Assembly: GCA_041859375.1 (NCBI GenBank)
Contig: JBHEKP010000244.1
Location: forward strand, 1-17,092
Source: JBHEKP01 sp041859375
GTDB lineage: Bacteria > Hydrogenedentota > Hydrogenedentia > Hydrogenedentales > CAITNO01
Length of the DNA stretch: 17,092 bases
Direction of reading: 5' to 3'
The translations under genes and the position numbers were made by a program. Below the pieces are notes generated by a model, which made no database searches, was not told the origin of the DNA, and saw only the letters and a program-made list of their open reading frames with translations. The number at the start of each line of letters is the position of its first letter. The first letter of the stretch is position 1. Positions 1 through 6,020 of the stretch are shown here, piece by piece.

Positions 1-1
1 C

Positions 2-2482
2 ATGGGAGTGGTCGATCGGGACAAGGCACCCCAGGCCGCGCGGCGCGGCGCGGGCTTAAAACTCGGGGCCGTGCTGCTGCTTGCGCTGGCCCTGCGCTGC
101 GTGAAACTGGACGCCTACCCCTTCTGGCACGACGAGGTGCACAACCTGCTGTGCGCGGAGAACCTGTGGAACCTGCTGACCAGGGGGCATTGGGCCTCCA
201 ACCACCCGCCCCTGCCCTACATCCTGCTGCGCGCCTGGCGCGACTATGGTCCCGGCACGGACGAATGGATGCTGCGGCTGCTGCCGGTGACCTTCGGGGT
301 GCTGGCGGTGTGGGCGGCATGGTTCCTGGGGAAGACGCTTTTTGACCAGCGGACCGGGCTGATTGCCGCGCTGCTGCTGGCGGTGTCCCCGCTGCACATC
401 GTCCACTCCCAGGATCTCAAGGAATACATCTACCTTCCCTTTTTCGGGCTGGTGATGGGCGCCTTCCTTTACCGCGCCGCGCGCGGCGGGGCCTGGCGCG
501 ACTGGATTGCCTATGGTGTCACGGCGGGGCTGGGCTGTTTCGCCGAGGCCTTTGTGGTGCCGCTGCTGGCGGCGATGAACCTGTGGTGCCTCTTCATGCT
601 GGGCCGCGACAAAAAGCAGTGGATCCGCTGGTTCACGGCCAACGCCGTCGGCGCGCTCATGTTCCTGCCCTGGCTCTCCATCATGCTCTTCAAGGTGCGC
701 GCCACCATGATTGACGCGGACGACTGGTGGGTGCCCCACCCCACCTGGGTCCACGTTTATTTCTATTTCAAGGCCATCGCCTACGGCTACATGGCGGGCA
801 AGCCCTGGTTTTACATCGCCTCGGTGGTGCTCTTTGCCGCGCTGGCCTGGGGGATCCTCGCGGCGTTCCGCCGGAACCGTTCCGCCGCCGCGCTGCTGGT
901 GGCGTGGTTCGTCCTGCCCGTGGCGATGGTGTTCGCCCTGTCCTACATCGCCCAGAGCATTTTCCTGATCCGGGCGATGCTGCCCTATGCCATGGCGGTG
1001 TACGTGCTGGCCGCCGCCGGGGTGGCCGCGCTGCGCAGTCCGGCGGCGCGCGCCGCGGCGCTGGCGCTGCTGCTCGCCTTTCCCGCCGTGGGGCTGGTCC
1101 AGTATTACCAGCGCGACTACCCGCCCCTGGACTTCCCGCACCGGCCCGGCACCCACCCGCCCCGCGACTATGACAAAAGTGCCGCGTACATCCTGGAGAA
1201 CATGAAGGCGGGCGACGAGGTCATCCACACCAGCGACGCCACCTGGTTCCCCTTCGACTGGTACGGGTTCCGGGGCAAATCGCACAAGCTGGCGGGGCTG
1301 AACAACGAGTATGTGAAGATCATCAGCACGGCCAACCCGCGCAACACGCCCGACGCGATCATGGACTACTACTACCCCCACGTGGTGGACGAGCTGCTGG
1401 ACGGGACCACCCGCGTGTGGCTGGTCTACGCCGAGTGGGAGCGCAAATACCTGCCGGGCAACGCCGACTACATCTGGCGCTGGATGGACGCGCACTACAC
1501 CGAGGTGCGGCGCGTTGTCTTCTCCGGCATCGAGGTCCGCCTGTACGAGCCCCGCGCCATGACCCCCGTCACCGCCCAGCTTGAGGACGACGGCGCGACG
1601 CAGCTGCGCGCGCAGGGCGGCGGCGAATACCGCATGGAAAGGCCCGACAGCGGCCTTGCGCCCGTGCCGGTGGAACAGCGCAGGCAGCGGCTGCGGCTGG
1701 CCTTCGCCGAAGGGCCGGCGGGGGAGACGGTGGAGCTCACCCCCGCCGCGCAGGGCGGCGCGCCCCTGTCCTTCTCGCTGGAAAACACCTCCCCAACGGA
1801 CACGGTCTCCGTGTCGCTGGAGGTGATCGCCTCCGATGTGTTCATCCCCGCCCTGTCCCTGTGGAAGGCCCCGTCGAAGCTGGACGTGTGGCACGCCGCA
1901 CCCAGGCAGGACCCGGCGAATCCGGACCGCAAGTGGCCGCAGTATGCCATGTGCGCCGATTTCAGCCGGGGGGAGGCGTCCCTTTTCGGGGCCGTTGCCG
2001 CCGGGGCGGGCGCCTATGAGTTTTGGGGCGGCATGGTCATCCCGGACAACGCGCCGCAGTACATGCTCGCGCCGCTGACCTGGTCGGCGGGCGGTGCCGC
2101 CGTGATCACGCCGATGGATTCACAGGAAGCCCCGCCGCCCGTTTGGGGCTGGCGCAAAAGCGGGGAATCCGTGCCCGCCGACGCCGCCGGGACGATCAGC
2201 CTCCGGTTGGACGGCACGCCGTTCCCTGAAAAGGGCGGATACGCCTTTGCCGACGGGGTGCTGCTGCGCCGGATGGACAACCCGGCAAACGCCGCCACCC
2301 CGCCCGCCTGGAACGGGATGGACACGCTGAAGCCGGGCGCGAAAAAAGTCTGGAGCGTCACCGTCGGCCCCGGCTACGCCCGCACCGACATCAGGGTGCT
2401 TGAGCAGGGGCCCGCGGGCGGATGGGCCTATCACATATTCAGGACAAAATTGGACGCGCCGGTGGTCCGGCCGGCGCAATAA
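2..2482 (+). CDS. GT-C family (GT39/ArnT-like) membrane glycosyltransferase with large C-terminal beta-rich extension
   Basis: Probable polyprenyl-phosphate-sugar-dependent glycosyltransferase acting at the outer face of the inner membrane. Residues about 20-370 are strongly hydrophobic with many membrane helices. Family marks of GT39/PMT-like enzymes are visible: an acidic pair in the first outer loop (FWHDEVH, D44 E45, the expected catalytic site), a SNHPPLPY motif (residues 66-73), and SPLHIVHSQDLKEY (129-142). Residues about 380-520 look like the usual soluble domain after the last helix. Residues about 530-826 are an additional, proline- and glycine-rich, probably beta-sheet region that I do not recognise and that makes the protein longer than typical family members (about 500-600). 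The start ATG lies one base from the window edge, so its ribosome site cannot be checked; the N-terminus nevertheless looks complete because a first helix follows at once. The sulfatase-like gene follows after 18 bases, so they are probably co-transcribed. The sugar donor and acceptor cannot be read from sequence. Confidence 0.85.
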   Translation: MGVVDRDKAPQAARRGAGLKLGAVLLLALALRCVKLDAYPFWHDEVHNLLCAENLWNLLTRGHWASNHPPLPYILLRAWRDYGPGTDEWMLRLLPVTFGVLAVWAAWFLGKTLFDQRTGLIAALLLAVSPLHIVHSQDLKEYIYLPFFGLVMGAFLYRAARGGAWRDWIAYGVTAGLGCFAEAFVVPLLAAMNLWCLFMLGRDKKQWIRWFTANAVGALMFLPWLSIMLFKVRATMIDADDWWVPHPTWVHVYFYFKAIAYGYMAGKPWFYIASVVLFAALAWGILAAFRRNRSAAALLVAWFVLPVAMVFALSYIAQSIFLIRAMLPYAMAVYVLAAAGVAALRSPAARAAALALLLAFPAVGLVQYYQRDYPPLDFPHRPGTHPPRDYDKSAAYILENMKAGDEVIHTSDATWFPFDWYGFRGKSHKLAGLNNEYVKIISTANPRNTPDAIMDYYYPHVVDELLDGTTRVWLVYAEWERKYLPGNADYIWRWMDAHYTEVRRVVFSGIEVRLYEPRAMTPVTAQLEDDGATQLRAQGGGEYRMERPDSGLAPVPVEQRRQRLRLAFAEGPAGETVELTPAAQGGAPLSFSLENTSPTDTVSVSLEVIASDVFIPALSLWKAPSKLDVWHAAPRQDPANPDRKWPQYAMCADFSRGEASLFGAVAAGAGAYEFWGGMVIPDNAPQYMLAPLTWSAGGAAVITPMDSQEAPPPVWGWRKSGESVPADAAGTISLRLDGTPFPEKGGYAFADGVLLRRMDNPANAATPPAWNGMDTLKPGAKKVWSVTVGPGYARTDIRVLEQGPAGGWAYHIFRTKLDAPVVRPAQ

Positions 2483-2500
2483 CCCGGGGAGGTTGGCTTG

Positions 2501-3964
2501 GTGAACAGCAGAACGGCCGTCATCGCGGCCCTTGCCGGAGTCTTTGTGCTGGGTGCGCTTTTTCTGGGCGCGGGCTGGTACCTCTTCGCCACCCGTCCCG
2601 GCGCCGCCGGGGAAGCCCCAAAGGCGGGGGTGGCATCCGTGCCCGCGCCGGAGGGCATGCCCAACGTGCTGCTGGTCATCATTGACGCCATGCGCGCGGA
2701 CCGGCTGGGCGCGTCGCGCAACGGCCAGCCGCTGACCCCCTTCCTGGACAGCCTCGCGGCGGAGGGGGCCCACTTCCCCCACACCCTCGCGCAGTGCACC
2801 TGGACGCGCCCCTCCATGGCCTCCCTTTTCACCTCCACCCGCGTGGGCGTGCACCAGGTCTACTATGGAAACGACCCCTCCCGGCCCAACGCGGTCACGG
2901 GCGACGCCCTCTCCAAAGAGTTTGAGACCATGGCCGAGTACTTCAAGGCGGCGGGCTTCTCCACCGCGGGGGCGCAGTCGAACCCGAACCTCATCAAGGA
3001 CTTCCAGTTTGAGCAGGGCTTCGACCAGTACGAGTTCATCAACTACGCCGTGGCCGCCCAGATGACCGATTTGGCGCTGCGGCAACTGGACGCGCTCAAG
3101 CCGCCCTTCTTCCTCTACGCCCACTACATGGAGCCGCACCTGACCTATGCGCCGCCGGAGGAATACAAGGCGATGATGGGCTGGCCGCCCGCCGGGTTGA
3201 CCGATGAAGAGCGGAAAATCGCCGAAGATTTCATGGACTTTTTCTGGGACACCTGCGACACCACCACCGGGCTGAAGCCCGCCCGCGAATTCCCGGCCCT
3301 GTCCGACACGGGAAAGGACGCGGTGAGGCTCCTCTATGACGGCGAGGTGCGCTACGCCGACACGGAGGTCAAACGGCTGGTGGAAACGCTCCGAAAGCGG
3401 CACCCAAACACCCTCATCATCGTTGCCGCCGACCACGGCGAGCAGTTCTGGGACCATGACGGACTGGGCCACGGCCTCACCACCTACGACGCCGAGGCGC
3501 GGGTGCCGCTCATCATCGCCGGGCCCGGCATCCCGCAGGGAACCCAAAAGACCGTGGCCGCGCTCATTGACCTGCTCCCGACCCTTTCGGCCAAACTGGG
3601 GCTGCCCGCCCGCCCCGTGTGGCAGGGGCGCGATCTTTTCACCCCTGGCACGGACCAGATGGTCTTTGTGAAATCCCTCGCGCCGTGGCCCGTTTGGAAG
3701 GTGCATTCCGAGGCGGTGCGGCGCGGGAAATACAAGCTGACCGTGGATGTGACCCGTGAAAAATCCGCCCTCTTTGACGTGGAGGCCGATCCGGGCGAGC
3801 TGCATGATCTTTCGGCGGAATTCCCCGCCGTGGTGGACCTGTTCAAAAAGGCGCTGAAGGAGCAGGAGGAACGCAACGTGAAGGCGCGCCGCACGGAGCG
3901 CGAGGTGGTGGAGTTGAACCCGGAAATTGTCGAACAGCTCCGCGATTTGGGATATGCCCACTGA
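2501..3964 (+). CDS. Membrane-anchored sulfatase-superfamily hydrolase/transferase with Thr in place of the formylglycine Cys
   Basis: Alkaline-phosphatase/sulfatase fold protein of 487 residues. One N-terminal hydrophobic segment (about 6-29) anchors it, with the enzyme outside the inner membrane. Superfamily marks: NVLLVIIDAMRADRLG (metal ligand D62), YAHYMEPHLTYAPP (207-220), AADHGEQFWDHDGLGHG (309-325; ligands D311, H312, H324) and the common C-terminal ending LRDLGYAH. At the nucleophile site it has WTRPSMASLFTS (101-112). The position that is Cys or Ser in C/S-x-P-x-R formylglycine sulfatases is Thr102, and the Arg is Met106. Metal ligands are intact, so it is probably active, but perhaps as a phosphatase, phosphodiesterase or phospho-substituent transferase rather than an FGly sulfatase. 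That reaction is inference. I chose GTG at 2501 over TTG at 2498 because GGGGAGG at 2486-2492 then has an 8-base spacing. It sits 18 bases after the glycosyltransferase and overlaps the DUF72 gene, suggesting one operon. Confidence 0.85.
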   Translation: MNSRTAVIAALAGVFVLGALFLGAGWYLFATRPGAAGEAPKAGVASVPAPEGMPNVLLVIIDAMRADRLGASRNGQPLTPFLDSLAAEGAHFPHTLAQCTWTRPSMASLFTSTRVGVHQVYYGNDPSRPNAVTGDALSKEFETMAEYFKAAGFSTAGAQSNPNLIKDFQFEQGFDQYEFINYAVAAQMTDLALRQLDALKPPFFLYAHYMEPHLTYAPPEEYKAMMGWPPAGLTDEERKIAEDFMDFFWDTCDTTTGLKPAREFPALSDTGKDAVRLLYDGEVRYADTEVKRLVETLRKRHPNTLIIVAADHGEQFWDHDGLGHGLTTYDAEARVPLIIAGPGIPQGTQKTVAALIDLLPTLSAKLGLPARPVWQGRDLFTPGTDQMVFVKSLAPWPVWKVHSEAVRRGKYKLTVDVTREKSALFDVEADPGELHDLSAEFPAVVDLFKKALKEQEERNVKARRTEREVVELNPEIVEQLRDLGYAH

Positions 3965-4835
3965 ACCCAAACACTGCGCGGTACGCGTGGGCCCCGCCGG
4001 ATGGGCCTACGACGACTGGGCGGGCATAGTCTACCCGCCCGGCATGCCCAAGTCGCGCCATCCGCTCACCCTCATTTCCCGCTGGTTCGACACCGTGGAG
4101 GTGAATTCCTCCTTCTACCACATGCCCAATCCGCGCAACGGCGGGGCCTGGCTGCGCCATGTGGCGGAAAATCCCCGGTTCCTGTTCACCATGAAACTGT
4201 GGCGGGGCTTCACCCACGACGATCCCGCCGGGGATTCCCTGAAAGAGGCGGCGGCGGCCTTCCAGGCGGCGGTTGCGCCGTTGCGCGTGACGGGGCGGCT
4301 CGGCATGCTCCTCGCCCAGTTCCCCTGGAGTTTCCGGCGCACCCCGGAAAACCGGGTACGGTTGGCGCGGCTCGCCGACGCCTTCAGCGGGTGGCCCCTG
4401 GCGGTGGAGGTGCGCCACGCCTCCTGGGATCATCCCGACTTTTATGGAGGGCTTGCCGCGCGGGGTATTACCTTCTGCGCCGTGGATCAGCCCCTTTTGC
4501 ACGACTGCCTGAAGCCCTCCCCGCGCGTCACCGCTCCCGTGGCCTATGCGCGCCTCCACGGACGCAACAGCGAGCACTGGTTCCGCGAGGGATCGGGACG
4601 GAATGACCGCTACAATTACCTCTACACTCCTGAACAGGTGGGGGAATGGCTGGAACGCATCGGGGAGATGACCAAAAACACCCGCGGCCTCTTTGTCATC
4701 ACCAACAACCACTACCGGGGCCAGGCCGTGGCCAACGCCCTCGAAATTCAGGCGGGCCTCGGCCTGCCCACCCCAGAACCGCCCCCCGGCCTTGCCGCCG
4801 CCTATCCCCGGCTGCGGGAAACGCTGCGCCGCTAG
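3954..4835 (+). CDS. DUF72 (YecE-like) family protein
   Basis: Cytoplasmic TIM-barrel-like protein of 293 residues, a normal length for DUF72. Visible family motifs are GPAGWAYDDWAGIVYPPG (13-30), FDTVEVNSSFYHMP (45-58), MKLWRGFTHD (80-89), YARLHGRN (198-205) and FVITNNHYRGQAVANA, with NNH at 251-253. The biochemical role of DUF72 proteins is not established to my knowledge; the barrel resembles sugar-phosphate isomerase and endonuclease-IV-type folds, so I assign no reaction. ATG at 3954 is preferred to the in-frame TTG at 3927. It makes an 11-base overlap with the end of the sulfatase-like gene (stop at 3962-3964), typical of translational coupling. The ribosome site is weak, which fits coupling. 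It appears to be the last gene of the operon; the bases after its stop (GCGCC/GGCGC at 4826-4839, then TTTTT at 4856-4860) give only a weak terminator candidate. Confidence 0.88.
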   Translation: MPTEPKHCAVRVGPAGWAYDDWAGIVYPPGMPKSRHPLTLISRWFDTVEVNSSFYHMPNPRNGGAWLRHVAENPRFLFTMKLWRGFTHDDPAGDSLKEAAAAFQAAVAPLRVTGRLGMLLAQFPWSFRRTPENRVRLARLADAFSGWPLAVEVRHASWDHPDFYGGLAARGITFCAVDQPLLHDCLKPSPRVTAPVAYARLHGRNSEHWFREGSGRNDRYNYLYTPEQVGEWLERIGEMTKNTRGLFVITNNHYRGQAVANALEIQAGLGLPTPEPPPGLAAAYPRLRETLRR

Positions 4836-4935
4836 GCGCTGTCACCCGGCGGGCGTTTTTATCCGTTTTATTCTCAGGAATTATTACGGTTTTTCCTGCG
4901 TTCAATTTTAAGGTACACTATACGCACATGGGTAA
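4836..4935 (+). promoter_or_regulatory. AT-rich spacer with weak promoter candidates for the Cys-rich genes
   Basis: This 100-base gap is much more AT-rich than the genes beside it, so it probably holds the promoter for the gene at 4936. No strong sigma70 pair is present: TTTTCC (4891-4896), 17 bases, TACACT (4914-4919) is a poor match and would put the transcript start within about 15 bases of the ATG. An alternative is GGAAT (4877-4881), 17 bases, CGTTC (4899-4903), which resembles the GGAAC/CGT layout used by extracytoplasmic-function sigma factors. Neither is convincing alone. The five-codon frame ATG 4928 to TGA 4945 overlaps the ATG at 4942, but has no ribosome site. Confidence 0.3.
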
Positions 4936-5424
4936 ATGCGCATGAGACTTGGTTTTGAAAAAAAAGCGTTTTTGCTTGTCGCGCTGATGATGATTGGTGC
5001 GGCCGCGCTGCCAAACATGGCCTGTTGGTGCCCTGCCGGGGGCCACTGCTGCCACAGTCAGCAGCAGGCATGCGCCCATGAGCGGGAGACGGAGGCGGCT
5101 TGCTGCGGGGAGAAGGGGGAAACCTCCTGTTGTGTTGACGAAAATTTGCCCGAGGATGGTGACTGTTGCGTTGCGGAGGCTCCGGCCACGTCCGGCCCGT
5201 CCCACCAAAAGGGCTGTTCCTGCAATCTTTTTCCCACGGACCACCAGCCTTGGGCGCCTTTAAGCGGCGGTCCCCAACTGTTCCAGCCGAATGACGGCGC
5301 CCAGGCGGCGGAACTGGTGCTTGCGGCTGATTCGTTGTTTTCCCTCCCCGGAATACGGTCTTTTGACGGCCCGCCGGGTTTGTTCCCCTCCCACCGGCTC
5401 ATGGGGTGTGTCTGGCGCTGCTGA
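4936..5424 (+). CDS. Small exported cysteine-rich protein, unknown function
   Basis: 162-residue protein I cannot assign to a named family. The N-terminus is basic (MRMRLGFEKK) followed by a hydrophobic stretch (FLLVALMMIGAAALP), so it is probably exported or anchored. The region after it holds most of 15 Cys, many as adjacent pairs (HCCH, ACCG, SCCV, DCCV), plus CSC and a C-terminal CVWRC. This pattern suggests metal binding, disulfide formation, or both. The middle (about 85-145) is not Cys-rich and is proline- and glycine-rich. An ATG at 4942 is an alternative start; both have only a weak upstream GGGTAA. It lies 109 bases before the metallothionein-like gene with no terminator between them that I can see, so the two may share a transcript and a metal-related role. 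This is inference from composition and adjacency; the reading frame is supported by the coherent signal peptide and Cys pattern. Confidence 0.65.
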   Translation: MRMRLGFEKKAFLLVALMMIGAAALPNMACWCPAGGHCCHSQQQACAHERETEAACCGEKGETSCCVDENLPEDGDCCVAEAPATSGPSHQKGCSCNLFPTDHQPWAPLSGGPQLFQPNDGAQAAELVLAADSLFSLPGIRSFDGPPGLFPSHRLMGCVWRC

Positions 5425-5533
5425 GGGTGCCTGATTTGCCCGGTCTTGCCCGGCCCGGCTGGCCGTGGCGGACGAAAACTGCGAATGAAAAGAAACCCAT
5501 GCCGCCCGAGTGCGGCTTACTGGAGACAAGAAA
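5425..5533 (+). other. Spacer between the two Cys-rich genes, with a small hairpin before the ribosome site
   Basis: A GC-rich 109-base spacer with no clear promoter. GCCGC at 5501-5505 and GCGGC at 5512-5516 can form a short hairpin six bases upstream of GGAGA (5522-5526), the ribosome site of the metallothionein-like gene. This could merely be chance in GC-rich DNA, or could modulate translation. Confidence 0.3.
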
Positions 5534-5947
5534 ATGAAACACACGAAAATCTTTTCCGTTCTGGCGATCCTTGCCCTGACCCTTGGCCTGGCCCTTTCCG
5601 CGCCCCTCGCGCAGGCGGCCGACGCCGCCAAGGCCGGCTGCGACAAGTGCGCCTGCGGCGCGAAGTGCTCCTGCCCCGAGGGCAAGTGCGAGTGCACCGC
5701 CGACTCCTGCAAGTGCCCCAAGGCCGGCTGTGAGAAGTGCGGCTGCGCCAAGGACTGCACCTGCTGCGCCAAGGACGGTAAATGCACCTGCGGCGACAAC
5801 TGCAAGTGCGCCAAGGACGGCTGCGCCAAGGACGGCAAGTGCGACAAGGCCAAGGACGGCTGCTGCGCCAAGGACGGAGCCAAGTGCGACAAGGAGGCCA
5901 AGAAGGGCTGCTGCCCCAAGGAAGGCTCCTGCCCCGCCAAGAAGTAA
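5534..5947 (+). CDS. Exported metallothionein-like cysteine-rich protein
   Basis: 137-residue protein with a textbook Sec signal peptide: MKHTK, hydrophobic core to about residue 22, then APLAQA with a likely signal peptidase I cut after A28. The mature part of about 109 residues contains 27 Cys, mostly as CxC, CxxC and CC, separated by Lys, Asp and Gly (KCSCPEGKCECTADSCKC; CAKDG repeated). It has no aromatic residues, as in metallothioneins. Probable role: binding thiophilic metal ions (Cu, Zn, Cd or Ag) outside the cytoplasm. Most bacterial metallothioneins known to me, such as SmtA and MymT, are cytoplasmic, so an exported one is unusual. The repeated AKDG/C units point to growth by internal duplication. 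The start is fixed by GGAGA at 5522-5526 with 7-base spacing; an in-frame ATG at 5510 would lack a ribosome site and spoil the signal peptide. The metal is unknown, and a structural disulfide role in an oxidising periplasm is the main alternative. Confidence 0.82.
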   Translation: MKHTKIFSVLAILALTLGLALSAPLAQAADAAKAGCDKCACGAKCSCPEGKCECTADSCKCPKAGCEKCGCAKDCTCCAKDGKCTCGDNCKCAKDGCAKDGKCDKAKDGCCAKDGAKCDKEAKKGCCPKEGSCPAKK

Positions 5948-5989
5948 CCCCAAAAACACCGACTGGAACTTCCAGTTGCCGTTGAATCC

Positions 5990-6020
5990 GGAGGCCGGCC
6001 CCGCGCCGGCCTCCCTTTTT
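5990..6020 (+). terminator. Rho-independent terminator of the Cys-rich gene pair
   Basis: A 10-bp perfect stem GGAGGCCGGC (5990-5999) / GCCGGCCTCC (6005-6014) with a 5-base loop is followed by TTTTT at 6016-6020. The T run lies on the plus-strand side only, and overlaps the stop codon of the convergent minus-strand gene. A second perfect palindrome, ACTGGAA-C-TTCCAGT at 5962-5976, lies just before it. Confidence 0.85.

Noticed and set aside
2501..3964. Annotation as a formylglycine-type arylsulfatase
   Set aside because: The C/S-x-P-x-R signature is absent; Thr102 and Met106 occupy the key positions, and Cys99 is not in a usable signature.
2120..3970. Long minus-strand open frame (616 codons) opposite the glycosyltransferase end and sulfatase-like gene
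   Set aside because: Its translation is rich in Arg, His, Gly and Gln without motifs, and it mirrors two well-supported plus-strand genes. Long antisense frames are expected in GC-rich DNA. The same applies to minus-strand frames at 56-1894, 8377-10275 and 10291-12258, and to the plus-strand frame 6433-8367.
4826..4860. Terminator after the DUF72 gene
   Set aside because: GCGCC/GGCGC is only five base pairs, overlaps the stop codon, and lies 16 bases before the TTTTT. It is mentioned as weak in the DUF72 entry but not called.
4928..4945. Five-codon leader peptide overlapping the ATG at 4942
   Set aside because: No ribosome site upstream, no repeated regulatory codon, and no attenuator-like hairpin pair follows.
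5640..5940. Short direct DNA repeats (gccaaggacgg and similar) as a CRISPR-like or satellite array
   Set aside because: The repeats are in frame, encode the CAKDG units of a secreted Cys-rich protein, and have irregular spacing with no unique spacers.
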